Source of the DNA: Pseudomonas proteolytica
Lineage (GTDB): Bacteria > Pseudomonadota > Gammaproteobacteria > Pseudomonadales > Pseudomonadaceae
DNA: 64,000 bases
NCBI RefSeq assembly: GCF_007858275.1
Contig: NZ_VFEV01000028.1
Span: 1-64,000 of the forward strand
Direction: 5' to 3'
Part shown: in pieces, positions 51,694-61,610 of the stretch
How the letters are laid out: every line of letters starts with the position of its first letter
Numbering within the stretch: the first letter of the stretch is position 1
Program-made: the position numbers and the translations under genes
Notes under the pieces: generated by a model
Told to the model about the DNA's origin: nothing
What the model saw: only the letters and a program-made list of their open reading frames with translations
Databases searched by the model: none

Positions 51694-52761
51694 ATGGCCA
51701 AGACTTACAGCTACGCCGCCCGTGACGCCAAGGATGCCCTCAAACCCTTTACCTTCGAGCGCCGTACCCCCGGTGCTGACGATGTACAGATCGATATCCT
51801 CTATTGCGGGGTGTGCCACTCCGACTTGCACACGGTACGCAACGAGTGGAACAACACCCTCTATCCGTCGGTGCCGGGCCATGAAATTGTTGGCCGGGTG
51901 ACAGCGGTGGGGGCCAATGTCAGCCGCTTCAAGGTCGGCGACCTGGCTGGCGTCGGTTGTATGGTCGACAGCTGCCAGCACTGCGAATCCTGCGCCGAGG
52001 GCGAGGAGCAGTACTGCGAGAGCGGCTTTACCGGCACCTACAACGGTCCGGTGTTTGGTGGCGAGAACACCTTTGGCGGTTACTCGGACAACATCGTGGT
52101 CAAGGAGAAGTTCGTCCTGCGCATCTCCCACGACGAGGCGCAACTGGCGGCCGTGGCGCCGCTGTTGTGTGCCGGTATCACCACCTATTCGCCGCTGCAC
52201 CACTGGAAGGTCGGGCCTGGGCAGAAGGTCGGCGTGGTCGGCCTCGGTGGCCTGGGGCATATGGCGGTGAAAATTGCCCATGCCATGGGCGCCCACGTGG
52301 TGTTGTTCACCACCTCGCCGAACAAGCGCGAAGACGGCCTGCGCCTCGGGGCCGACGAAGTGGTGGTGTCGAAAAACCCGGACGAAATGGCCAAGGTCGC
52401 CAACAGCCTGGACTTCATCCTCAATACCGTGGCCGCGCCCCATGACCTGGACGCGTTCCTCAACCTGCTCAAGCGCGACGGCACCATGACCCTGGTGGGC
52501 GCACCGGACAGCCCGCACCCATCGCCCACGGTATTCAACCTGATCTTCAAGCGCCGCAGCCTGGCCGGCTCATTGATCGGTGGCATCCAGGAGACCCAGG
52601 ACATGCTGGACTTCTGCGCCCGGCACGGCATCGTCTCGCAGATTGAGATGATTGATATCCAGGGCATCAACGAATCCTATGAGCGCATGCTCAAAGGCGA
52701 TGTGAAATACCGCTTCGTGATCGATATGGACAGCCTCAAGCGCGAGATCCAGGGGGCCTGA
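51694..52761 (+). CDS. zinc-dependent NAD(P) alcohol dehydrogenase (YahK/cinnamyl type)
   Basis: A 355-residue medium-chain dehydrogenase. Catalytic zinc ligands: Cys38/Cys41-His42 area in YCGVCHSD and His63-Glu64 in PGHEIVG; structural zinc: four Cys in the CQHCESCAEGEEQYC loop; cofactor motif GVVGLGGLGHMAVK near residue 180. The overall sequence resembles YahK/YjgB-type aldehyde reductases that prefer NADPH. AGGTGA ribosome site. Its stop is followed by a palindromic repeat. Cytosolic; physiological substrate unknown. Confidence 0.92.
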   Translation: MAKTYSYAARDAKDALKPFTFERRTPGADDVQIDILYCGVCHSDLHTVRNEWNNTLYPSVPGHEIVGRVTAVGANVSRFKVGDLAGVGCMVDSCQHCESCAEGEEQYCESGFTGTYNGPVFGGENTFGGYSDNIVVKEKFVLRISHDEAQLAAVAPLLCAGITTYSPLHHWKVGPGQKVGVVGLGGLGHMAVKIAHAMGAHVVLFTTSPNKREDGLRLGADEVVVSKNPDEMAKVANSLDFILNTVAAPHDLDAFLNLLKRDGTMTLVGAPDSPHPSPTVFNLIFKRRSLAGSLIGGIQETQDMLDFCARHGIVSQIEMIDIQGINESYERMLKGDVKYRFVIDMDSLKREIQGA

Positions 52762-52800
52762 CAGCCCTCCAGGAAGCCCGCTGTGGTGCTAGGGCTTTTC

Positions 52801-52930
52801 GTGGCGAGGGGGCACCCCCGCTGGGCTGCGCAGCAGCCCCAAAACCTGCTATCTCGGTTTATCTGATAGACCGGGGTGAGGCTTATTGGGGCTGCTGCGC
52901 AGCCCAGCGGGGGACAAGCCCCCTCGCCAC
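52801..52930. repeat. long GC-rich palindromic repeat, family 2, copy 3
   Basis: GTGGCGAGGGGGCACCCCCG...GGGCTGCGCAGCAGCCCC and its inverted copy, with a ~45-base loop. Near-identical to copy 1 in the arms. It lies between the convergent alcohol dehydrogenase and DUF3325 genes. Confidence 0.9.
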
Positions 52931-52979
52931 AGCAGGCCCTCTGGCCACAAGCCCCCAGCCACAACCGGCCAGCCGCCAC

Positions 52980-53249
52980 TCAGCGGGCGCTATAGGGCAA
53001 CAGAAACGCCACGCTAAGCCCCGCCAGCGAAATCAAGCCAAACCACGCCACTGGCCCCATGGCCCAGCCCCACACATGCACACTCACGGCAAAGCTGGCC
53101 GCCAGCAGCACCCAGCCCATCCCCCGCAAGCCACGCCGCAGCATGGGCGAGGGCAGGCGGTGCCAGAGCTGTTTGTAGTGCCGTTCCAAGCCTAGGCATA
53201 AGCCCAGCATTCCACCGCAGGCCAGCAACAAGGCGGCTATCAATGCCAT
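52980..53249 (-). CDS. DUF3325-like small membrane protein
   Basis: An 89-residue protein with three helices (ALIAALLLACGGMLGLCLGL, GMGWVLLAASFAVSVHVWGW, PVAWFGLISLAGLSVAFLL). It has the length and place of DUF3325 subunits that follow PepSY genes in iron-uptake operons. Its ATG lies one base before the PepSY stop codon. Function inferred from context. Confidence 0.75.
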   Translation of the reverse strand: MALIAALLLACGGMLGLCLGLERHYKQLWHRLPSPMLRRGLRGMGWVLLAASFAVSVHVWGWAMGPVAWFGLISLAGLSVAFLLPYSAR

Positions 53250-53250
53250 C

Positions 53251-54789
53251 TCAGTTGACCTGCGCTACAGGTTGCTTGCCCACGCGCCGTGGGGCGCGCT
53301 CCTTGGGCGCCTGGTACAGCTTCCAGCACGGCCAGGCCAGCAGCAGGCCGAGGGCGACGCTGGTCAATTCCAGGTAGAGGTAATCACCCAGGCTTTCCCC
53401 CAGCAGGCTCAGGGCCGGCAGGCTGATACACAGGGCGGCGGCCAGGCCCAACTGTTCGCGCCAGGCACTGCGCCAGGGGCGGATAATCGCGTGGCCCAGG
53501 CTCAGCAACCACACCAGGAAAAACACCCGCACCTCCCAGCCACCGCGCTGGGCCAGTTCCACCGGCAGCAAGCGGTTGGCCCACAGGAAGGCCACGCACG
53601 CCACCATCAACCCGGCCACCACCGTCACATTCAGGCGTTCGGCGATGTGGTAGAGCAGGGCGCCCACAGCCCCTTCGCCATCGTGGCGCCGACGGCGCTT
53701 GACGGTAAACAGCACCACCCCGGTCGCGAGCATCGCGCAACTGGCCAGGCCGCAGACAAAGTACAACCAGCGCATGGAGTAGCCACCAAACTGGGCAAAG
53801 TGCAGGCCGGCCATGACCTTTTGGGTCAGCAGGCTTGGCCGGCTGACGGCGGGTTGGCGCAGGACTTCACCGCTGACCCCGTCAAACAGCATGCTCTGGC
53901 CCTTGGTCAGTTCGATGCGATTGCCCAGCACCGGGCGCGCCTCGATCCGCGCGTTGCTGCGCCCTGGGTTGTGGATCGACAGACTGGACACCGGCCCCAT
54001 GGCTCGCTCGGCCTCGGCCAGCAGGGGCTCAAGCGCGGTCAACTCGGCCGCCTCGCTGCGCGTGGGGCGTTCGCCGCGCACCTGCTGTTCGGCGGGCGCA
54101 CCCCGCAGGGCGCGGCCCAGGTTGTCGCGATCGCCATCGAACAGTGCATCCACCGCCGCCGGCATGTAGATCAGGTAGAAAATCACCAGCCCGGTATAGG
54201 TGATCATCAGGTGAAAGGGCAGTACCAGCACTGCCGTCGCATTATGCGCATCCAGCCACGAACGCTGGCCCTTGGCGGGACGGAAGGTGAAGAAGTCCTT
54301 GAAGAACTTCTTGTGAATCACAATCCCGCTGATCAGCGCCACCAGCATCGCCATGGCGGCCAGTCCGACGGTCCAGATCCCCAGGTCACGGGGCAGGTTG
54401 AGGGTGAAGTGAAAGCGGAAGAAGAACCCGCCACCGGCCGTTTCGCGCACGGCCAGGGGCTCGCCGGTGCGCGGGTCGAGCGCGGTGCCGCCGCCACGGC
54501 GTTGTTCGCCGGCCGATACCGTCAGGGTGTCGGAACGCTCGCCAGGCAAGCCGATGTTCCAGGTCTTCGCCTGGGGATGCTGGCGCGCCAGATAACCGAG
54601 GGCCTGTTGCGCGGCGGCGCTTTGCGACAGGCTGGTGGCGGGGATTTCCGGGCGCATCCAGCCGTCGATTTCCTTGTCGAACACCGCCAGGGTGCCGGTC
54701 AGGAAGATCGCAAACAGCAACCAGCCAAAAATCAGCCCGCTCCAGGTGTGCAGCCAGGCCATGGATTGGGTCAGGGTCTTGTGTTTCAT
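53251..54789 (-). CDS. PepSY-associated transmembrane protein (iron-uptake type)
   Basis: A 512-residue membrane protein with four PepSY_TM-like helices: WSGLIFGWLLFAIFLTGTL near residue 20, IWTVGLAAMAMLVALISGIV, AVLVLPFHLMITYTGLVIFY and WLYFVCGLASCAMLATGVVL; a large periplasmic region lies between the first two, and three further helices follow. Conserved His residues sit at the membrane (LHTWSGLIFG, IVIHKKFF, LHFAQFG). Relatives are ferric-siderophore reductases of the FpvG/FegB type that remove iron in the periplasm. The ATG at 54789 overlaps the DUF3649 stop by four bases. Middle gene of a three-gene operon. Confidence 0.85.
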   Translation of the reverse strand: MKHKTLTQSMAWLHTWSGLIFGWLLFAIFLTGTLAVFDKEIDGWMRPEIPATSLSQSAAAQQALGYLARQHPQAKTWNIGLPGERSDTLTVSAGEQRRGGGTALDPRTGEPLAVRETAGGGFFFRFHFTLNLPRDLGIWTVGLAAMAMLVALISGIVIHKKFFKDFFTFRPAKGQRSWLDAHNATAVLVLPFHLMITYTGLVIFYLIYMPAAVDALFDGDRDNLGRALRGAPAEQQVRGERPTRSEAAELTALEPLLAEAERAMGPVSSLSIHNPGRSNARIEARPVLGNRIELTKGQSMLFDGVSGEVLRQPAVSRPSLLTQKVMAGLHFAQFGGYSMRWLYFVCGLASCAMLATGVVLFTVKRRRRHDGEGAVGALLYHIAERLNVTVVAGLMVACVAFLWANRLLPVELAQRGGWEVRVFFLVWLLSLGHAIIRPWRSAWREQLGLAAALCISLPALSLLGESLGDYLYLELTSVALGLLLAWPCWKLYQAPKERAPRRVGKQPVAQVN

Positions 54790-55073
54790 CCCAGCACCTC
54801 GCGCCATTGTGGCCAGAAGCCGATGGCGGCCAATGGCAGCGCCAGGGCCATCCCGGCCCAGGCGCGCCAGGCGTTGCGACAGGCGAAGGTCCAGAGAATC
54901 GCCAGGGTATAGATCAGGAAGGAGGGCAGGCTGGCGACCACCAGCGCGTCGACCTTGTCCATGGGCAACAGGCGCGCCAGGGCGGCGGTAAACGCATAGG
55001 TAAACAGGTAACCGCCGATCAGCGCGGCGACAATCCGCGAGAGAGTCGGCCAGGCAGGGGATTTGCTTTTCAT
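54786..55073 (-). CDS. DUF3649-like membrane protein
   Basis: A 95-residue protein with three helices (LSRIVAALIGGYLFTYAFTA, LVVASLPSFLIYTLAILWTF, AWAGMALALPLAAIGFW). DUF3649, PepSY and DUF3325 genes recur together in Pseudomonas iron-uptake loci. The ATG at 55073 is chosen because the upstream in-frame extension runs through a REP. First gene of the operon; a Fur-like site lies ~160 bases upstream, beyond the REP. Confidence 0.75.
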   Translation of the reverse strand: MKSKSPAWPTLSRIVAALIGGYLFTYAFTAALARLLPMDKVDALVVASLPSFLIYTLAILWTFACRNAWRAWAGMALALPLAAIGFWPQWREVLG

Positions 55074-55097
55074 AGAGGGCTCATCAGCGTTAGACCT

Positions 55098-55183
55098 GTG
55101 GGAGCTGGCTTGCCTGCGATGCAGACGCCTCGGTCTATCAGGTAGTTTTGAGGTGATGCCATCGCAGGCAAGCCAGCTCCCAC
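55098..55183. repeat. REP inverted pair (GGAGCTGGCTTGCCTGCGATG variant)
   Basis: GTGGGAGCTGGCTTGCCTGCGATG and its complement with a diverged loop. It sits between the sensor-kinase gene and the DUF3649 gene on the same strand. Confidence 0.9.
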
Positions 55184-55233
55184 ACAAGCCAATCCCACCT
55201 AGATTGAGTGGGTCACAAGTAATCCAGGGCTCG

Positions 55234-55252
55234 AATGCTAGTGATTCTCATA
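55234..55252. promoter_or_regulatory. possible Fur box before the DUF3649-PepSY-DUF3325 operon
   Basis: AATGCTAGTGATTCTCATA shares GATTCTCAT with the site at 42752-42770. It lies in the gap between the upstream kinase gene and the iron-uptake genes, about 160 bases before the first ATG, with a REP in between. Weaker match than the 42752 site. Confidence 0.35.
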
Positions 55253-55268
55253 TGGGAGTAAACGCAAT

Positions 55269-56609
55269 TTACAACTTATACACTTTGAGGCGCAGATGCA
55301 GGCTCAGCCCGGGCGTGGTGTTCTGCGCCCATAACTGACCGCCTTGCAACTGCACGATGCTGCGCGCAATCGACAAGCCCAGCCCATAACCGTCACCGCC
55401 CGGGCGGGCGGCATTGAGGCGGGTGAACGGCAGGAAGATCTGCTCCAGCTTGTCGGGCTCGATGCCCGGGCCTTGGTCCTGGATGCACAGGTGCCAGAAG
55501 TCGCCCTCAAGCTTACCGGTCAAGCGCACCACGCCCTGTTCGGGGGAGTGGCGGATGGCATTGCGCAGGATATTTTCCAGGGCCTGGGCCAGGCCATTGA
55601 GGTTGCCCAGCACCCAGACGCCTGCGGGCAGCTCGCAGGGCAGGCGCTCGCTTGACCAGCCGCTTTCAAAGCAGGCGTCTTCGCGCAACAGGTCCCACAA
55701 CGGCTCCATCTCCACCGCTTCCACCGGCATGGATGGGCGTTCGGTATCCAGCCAGACCAGCTCCAGGGTGTTGCCGATCAGGCGTTCCATGCCTTGCACT
55801 TCGCGCTCCAGGCGTTGGCGCAGGGCGCCCGGATCGGGCTCGCGCTCGCCGGCCACCCGCAGCCGGCTCAAGGGCGTGCGCAGTTCGTGGGACAAGTCCC
55901 GCAGCAAGCGCCGTTGCAGCACCACCGTGCTTTCCAGGCGCTCGGCCATATGATCGAAGGCCCGGGCCAATTCACCCAACTCATCGCGACGGCGCGTCAC
56001 CTGGGCCCCGACCCGTGACGCCAGGTCCCCGGCGCTCAGGGCATTGGCCTGGCGCCGCAGGATCACCAGCGGCGAAATCAGCACCCGGTACAACAGCACG
56101 CCGAACAACAGCGCCAGTGAGGCCGGCAGGACGTGTTGCAGGAGGATGTTCCAGCGGCCATTGTCCTTGCGCGGGTCCAGGTGCAAGGGCAGCTCCATCA
56201 CCAGCCGCGATTGGCCATCGCTGAACGGGATATAAAACGTCGGCCGGCCACCGGGGCGCCCCACCGGCCAGTCGATCCGGCGCACGAAATCCAACTTGCG
56301 CCGCTCAAGCGTGGTCAGCGCCTGGGAAGACAGCGAATGGTGGTCATCCACCACCACCGCCCACACCTGCTCCCGGGCGCGCAAGGTGTTCAGGAACTCG
56401 TCGACGCCTGCCGCGCCGCGCTCACGCCAGGCGGCTTCGGCCTGCTGCGCATAATCGGTAAGAATCTGCCGGGTGGGCGCGGGCAAGCGCGCAGTGGCTT
56501 CCTGGATACGCTGGCTCACATCCACCTGCAGGCTGACCACCAGCAGGCACAGCACCGCCAGCAGGCCGATCAGTTTCCACAACAGCGAATGACGGTTGGG
56601 CAGCCTCAT
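55269..56609 (-). CDS. two-component sensor histidine kinase
   Basis: A 446-residue membrane kinase: helices at residues ~10-28 and ~160-180 flank a ~130-residue periplasmic domain, then HAMP (~180-232), HisKA with His241 in RDLSHELRTPLSRL, and HATPase_c (ENILRNAIRHSPEQG, DQGPGIEP, GYGLGLSIARSI). The start overlaps the end of the regulator gene by four bases. Position next to an iron-uptake operon suggests, without proof, a siderophore- or metal-sensing role, as for PfeS/PirS. Confidence 0.92.
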   Translation of the reverse strand: MRLPNRHSLLWKLIGLLAVLCLLVVSLQVDVSQRIQEATARLPAPTRQILTDYAQQAEAAWRERGAAGVDEFLNTLRAREQVWAVVVDDHHSLSSQALTTLERRKLDFVRRIDWPVGRPGGRPTFYIPFSDGQSRLVMELPLHLDPRKDNGRWNILLQHVLPASLALLFGVLLYRVLISPLVILRRQANALSAGDLASRVGAQVTRRRDELGELARAFDHMAERLESTVVLQRRLLRDLSHELRTPLSRLRVAGEREPDPGALRQRLEREVQGMERLIGNTLELVWLDTERPSMPVEAVEMEPLWDLLREDACFESGWSSERLPCELPAGVWVLGNLNGLAQALENILRNAIRHSPEQGVVRLTGKLEGDFWHLCIQDQGPGIEPDKLEQIFLPFTRLNAARPGGDGYGLGLSIARSIVQLQGGQLWAQNTTPGLSLHLRLKVYKL

Positions 56610-57325
56610 GGCGCCAGCCGGGTCAGGATGTAGCCGGTACTCCTGACCGTCTCCACGCGCCCGGCGGTGTAGCCGATGACCTGCAACTTGCGGCGGATGC
56701 GGCTGACATGCATGTCCAGGCTGCGATCATGCCGGGAATAGGCCCGGTGCATCACCTGCTGGTACAGGAACGCCTTGGTCAGCACCTCATCGACATGGGC
56801 CACCAGGGTTTCCAGCACCCGATACTCGGTGGTGGTCAGGTCGGCCCACTGCTCATTGAGGCTGACATCGGTGCGCTGTTCGTCGAATGTCAGTTGCGGG
56901 TCTTCATTGCGCGCCGTGCCCGGCACCTCGTGTTCATAGGCCACGCGGCGCAGGATCGCATCGATGCGCACATCCATTTCCAGCATGCTGAACGGCTTGG
57001 GCAGGTAATCGTCGGCACCCTGGCTGAAACCGGTGATGCGGTCCTGCTCGGCGCCAAGGGCCGACATCAGGATCACCGGCACCCGTTGATGCCGGCGCAG
57101 TTGCGCCAGCACCTCCAGGCCGCTGCTGCCTGGCAGCATGATATCCATCAGGATCAGGTCGAAAGGTTGGGCGCGCACCAGCTCGACGATTTCACCCCCG
57201 TTCTGGCGCAACGTGACATCGAAGCCGCGTTGGCCCAGGTGGCTGTCCAGATGGGCGGCAAGCACCGGGTCATCCTCGACGGCGAGGATGCGACGCGCTG
57301 CGGGGAGCGAAGAGTGGGCGTGCAT
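56606..57325 (-). CDS. OmpR/PhoB-family response regulator
   Basis: A 239-residue regulator with receiver domain (acidic residues in AVEDDPVLA, phospho-acceptor Asp61 in LILMDIMLPG, Lys in YLPKPF) and a winged-helix DNA-binding domain (LTTTEYRVLETLVAHVDEVL, RSLDMHVSRIRRKL). The first ten residues precede the receiver fold; the ATG at 57325 is the best start. First gene of the operon with the kinase; its targets could include the downstream iron-uptake operon. Confidence 0.92.
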   Translation of the reverse strand: MHAHSSLPAARRILAVEDDPVLAAHLDSHLGQRGFDVTLRQNGGEIVELVRAQPFDLILMDIMLPGSSGLEVLAQLRRHQRVPVILMSALGAEQDRITGFSQGADDYLPKPFSMLEMDVRIDAILRRVAYEHEVPGTARNEDPQLTFDEQRTDVSLNEQWADLTTTEYRVLETLVAHVDEVLTKAFLYQQVMHRAYSRHDRSLDMHVSRIRRKLQVIGYTAGRVETVRSTGYILTRLAP

Positions 57326-57403
57326 GGGAATTTCCTGCGAATGCGAATGTTTCTAAGTTGCGCATTCTGGCAAATCTTCCGGCACATTCCTATTGATTGC
57401 GGT

Positions 57404-58783
57404 TTATTGCTGCATTTGCCGGATGATCCGACAGAACACCGGATCATCCAGATACGCCACATTGAGTCGGGTCCAGGGCACCTGGTTCTTGGGTTGGGTG
57501 CAGAAAATCGCCCCCGGCGCGAGCATCACACCCTCGGCCAGGCACAGTCGGGTCAGCACATTGGCGTCGTCGATATTGGGAAAACGCGCCCACAGGTACA
57601 GGCTCTGCTCGGGGCGGCAAAACACCTCGGCGCCCAATTCGTCGAGCAAGGCCAGGCCGCGGGCGGTAGCTTGGTGCAGGCGATCCTGCAGGCGGGACAA
57701 GTGCCGCAGGAACTGGCCTTCGCCGAGGATCACGTCGATAGTCCGCTCGCTGTACTCGGCGCCGCTGTTATGCAGGATCATCTTGATATCGGCCAACTCT
57801 TCGACCCGCTGCTTGCTGCCGGCGATAAACCCGACCCGCAACGCCGCCGACACCGACTTGGAGAAACTGCCCAGGTACAGCGTGCGGTTGAGTTGGTCCA
57901 GGGCCGAGAGCTTGATCGCCGAGCTAGGCTTGAAGTCGGCCATGGCGTCGTTTTCCACCAGCAGCAGGTCGTAGGTCTCGGCGATCCGCAGCAACTGGTG
58001 CGCCTTGGCCGGTGACAGGTCGGAACCGGTGGGGTTGTGGCCGATGGACTGCAAAAAGAACAGCTTGGGGCGATGGGCCTTGAGCAACTGTTCCAACACG
58101 TCCAGGTTCGGCCCGTCGGGCTCGCGTGGCACGCCGAGCATAGTCGCGCCTTGCAATTGCAGTTTGCCGAATAGCGGGTAGTAGCCCGGGTCTTCCACCA
58201 GCACCGGGTCGCCCGGGTTGACGTAGCGTCGGATGATCAGGTCCATGGCATGGTTGGCCCCAAGCGTTGTGACCAATTGGCGGGTCGAGACCTTGATGTT
58301 GTAGTCCGCCAGCTTCTGGACCAGGCGTGCGCGCAGGCCGGCATTGCCCAGGCGCGTGCCGTAGCGAAACAACGTCGTGACCCCGGCCCGCACCACCTGG
58401 CGATGGAACTTGTCCAGGCGCATATCCATCAGCCATTCCACCGGCGGGAAACCTTCCCCCAGGGGCGAATGCCCAGGGTCGCGCAGGAACTGCTGGCGCA
58501 TCATCCAGATGGTGTCCAGCGCGCGGTTGTAAGGCAGGCTGTCGTCTTCTTCGCTGGTCGGCGCCACGCGCGTGGTGACAAAAAAGCCCTGGCCGTGGCG
58601 GGCCTCGACCAAACCTTCGGCGGCCAGGTGCTCATAGGCAGTGATCACGGTGTTTTTCGAATGGCCATGCAGGCGCATGTACTCGCGCAGCGACGGCAGC
58701 TTCTCGCCGGCCTTCAAGGCGCCGTCGGTGATTTGCTGGGAGATCGCACTGGCTACCTGCTGCGCGAGGGTCGAGCGCGCCAT
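57404..58783 (-). CDS. MocR-family (GntR HTH + aminotransferase) regulator
   Basis: A 459-residue protein: N-terminal GntR winged HTH (residues ~1-75; LPSLREYMRLHGHSKNTVITAY region) and a C-terminal class I aminotransferase-like domain with PLP-Lys in GSFSKSVSAALRVGF. MocR regulators bind DNA as dimers and use PLP or an amino compound as effector. Divergent from mvaA across a 133-base gap with a repeat array, it is the likely regulator of the mevalonate operon; known mva regulators in Pseudomonas mevalonii are of a different family. ATG at 58783 with AAGGAAA upstream. Confidence 0.9.
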   Translation of the reverse strand: MARSTLAQQVASAISQQITDGALKAGEKLPSLREYMRLHGHSKNTVITAYEHLAAEGLVEARHGQGFFVTTRVAPTSEEDDSLPYNRALDTIWMMRQQFLRDPGHSPLGEGFPPVEWLMDMRLDKFHRQVVRAGVTTLFRYGTRLGNAGLRARLVQKLADYNIKVSTRQLVTTLGANHAMDLIIRRYVNPGDPVLVEDPGYYPLFGKLQLQGATMLGVPREPDGPNLDVLEQLLKAHRPKLFFLQSIGHNPTGSDLSPAKAHQLLRIAETYDLLLVENDAMADFKPSSAIKLSALDQLNRTLYLGSFSKSVSAALRVGFIAGSKQRVEELADIKMILHNSGAEYSERTIDVILGEGQFLRHLSRLQDRLHQATARGLALLDELGAEVFCRPEQSLYLWARFPNIDDANVLTRLCLAEGVMLAPGAIFCTQPKNQVPWTRLNVAYLDDPVFCRIIRQMQQ

Positions 58784-58812
58784 GGGCGTTTCCTTGTAGG
58801 GTTGTTGTTATG

Positions 58813-58847
58813 GGTACAGTCGCGTAACTGTCCGGCAAAACTGTACC
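58813..58847. promoter_or_regulatory. predicted MocR operator array between the regulator and mvaA
   Basis: GGTACAGT (58813-58820) and ACTGTACC (58840-58847) form a perfect inverted repeat; an imperfect third box, ACTGTCC, begins at 58827. Direct and inverted ACTGT-type boxes of this kind are typical of MocR operators (PdxR, GabR). Confidence 0.6.
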
Positions 58848-58916
58848 TTCTTTCAAGGCTACAGATCGGGCAACTTGGCGTCATCCAATAACAAATGACT
58901 CCCCAAGGAGCCCTCG

Positions 58917-60203
<1,287 letters not shown>

Positions 60204-60205
60204 CC

Positions 60206-61108
60206 GTGGACGCTGTGCGGTTGGTGGAAGTAGGCGCGCGCGACGGCCTGCAAAATGAAGCCCGCAGCCTGCCGGTAGAAACCCGCGTGGCGCTGCTGGA
60301 GGGGTTGGTCGCGGCGGGGCTGAAAACCCTGGAGGCGGGGGCTTTTGTCTCGCCACGCTGGGTGCCGCAGATGGCCGGCACCGACGAAGTGCTGCGCCGT
60401 CTCGGGCAGCCCGCCGGGGTGACCTACAGCGCCCTGGTGCCCAACCTGCAAGGCCTGAACGCCGCGCTGGCGGCGGGGTGTCGGGAGGTGGCGGTGTTTG
60501 CGGCGGCCTCCGAGGCGTTTTCCCGCAAGAACATCAATTGCTCGATTGCCCAGAGCCTTGAGCGCTTTGGTCCGGTGTTGACCAAGGCCCGCGAGATGGG
60601 CGTGGCAGTGCGTGGGTATGTGTCTTGCGCGCTGGGTTGCCCGTTCAGTGGCGAGGTTGCGCCTGGCGAAGTGGCACGGGTGACGACGGCACTGCATGAG
60701 ATGGGCTGTTATGAAATCAGCCTGGGCGACACCATCGGCGTCGGTACTCCGCAAGCCACTGCCCGGCTGATCGCCGCCTGTGCTGCCGAGGTGCCGGTCA
60801 GCGCCCTGGCCGGGCACTTCCATGACACCTACGGCATGGCCGTGGCCAATGTCCAGGCGGCATTGGCGGCTGGGGTCAGGGTGTTCGACAGCTCCGTCTC
60901 AGGCCTGGGCGGCTGCCCTTACTCACCGGGTGCCACCGGTAACGTGGCCACCGAAGAATTGGTTTACCTGCTGGAACGCCAGGGCCTGGGCACCGGTGTC
61001 GACCTTGAGCGCTTGATCGAGGTCAGCGCGTTTATCGACAGCCAGTTACAGCGCATCGGTGGCTCGCGCGTGGCGAAAGCCATGCAAGCGCGCCAAAGCT
61101 TTTCATAA
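60206..61108 (+). CDS. mvaB: hydroxymethylglutaryl-CoA lyase
   Basis: A 300-residue HMGL-like TIM-barrel enzyme that splits HMG-CoA into acetoacetate and acetyl-CoA. VEVGARDGLQNE at the N-terminus carries the metal Asp and catalytic Arg, and the signature loop GLGGCPYSPGATGN near residue 235 holds the catalytic Cys. GTG start two bases after the mvaA stop, so the two are coupled. Together they take mevalonate to central metabolites. Confidence 0.95.
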   Translation: MDAVRLVEVGARDGLQNEARSLPVETRVALLEGLVAAGLKTLEAGAFVSPRWVPQMAGTDEVLRRLGQPAGVTYSALVPNLQGLNAALAAGCREVAVFAAASEAFSRKNINCSIAQSLERFGPVLTKAREMGVAVRGYVSCALGCPFSGEVAPGEVARVTTALHEMGCYEISLGDTIGVGTPQATARLIAACAAEVPVSALAGHFHDTYGMAVANVQAALAAGVRVFDSSVSGLGGCPYSPGATGNVATEELVYLLERQGLGTGVDLERLIEVSAFIDSQLQRIGGSRVAKAMQARQSFS

Positions 61109-61154
61109 AGAGCCTTAATAAAAACAACAAGCCCGCAAGGGCGCGGAGGGCACC

Positions 61155-61610
61155 ATGCATCAACCTTTTTCACCGCCAAAAAAGCAAAACCTCTACGAGG
61201 TCTGGGGCGACACCATCGATGGCCGCGACCTGATGCTGTCCATCGGCATCGGTGCAGTGGTCAGCCTGGGTGCGTATTTCGGCGCTCACTACTTGCTGCA
61301 ACCGATTGTCGAGTCGGCGCAGATGGCCAAGACCTACGCCATGCTGGTGGGCGTGCTCGGCTGCCTGGGTGCAGGTGTGATCAGCGCCAAGTTGTTCCCG
61401 CCCAAGCGTGACGTGCAGGAACACGCGGCTGACCCGGCGTTTCGCGAACAAGTGGTGGCCGACCTGCTCAAGGAGTACGGCAGTCTTGGCCGGCTTGAGG
61501 ACTTGTCTGACGAAGTGATCGCCGAGTTGCGCGAGCTGGAATTGTACGACTTGTTCCGTGAAGCCCAGGCGCGTGAAGAACAGGCGCACCTGAACGGAGG
61601 GCGCCCGTGA
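61155..61610 (+). CDS. small membrane protein, likely TctB-like transporter partner
   Basis: A 151-residue protein with two predicted helices (DLMLSIGIGAVVSLGAYFGA and TYAMLVGVLGCLGAGVISA) and a ~60-residue charged C-terminal domain (LKEYGSLGRLEDLSDEVIAE). Its stop overlaps the start of the TctA-type gene, so it is likely to be a component of the same transporter, taking the place of a TctB subunit. Canonical TctB proteins have four helices, so this is either a diverged TctB or a new partner. An AACAACAA motif precedes it at 61123-61130. Confidence 0.7.
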   Translation: MHQPFSPPKKQNLYEVWGDTIDGRDLMLSIGIGAVVSLGAYFGAHYLLQPIVESAQMAKTYAMLVGVLGCLGAGVISAKLFPPKRDVQEHAADPAFREQVVADLLKEYGSLGRLEDLSDEVIAELRELELYDLFREAQAREEQAHLNGGRP

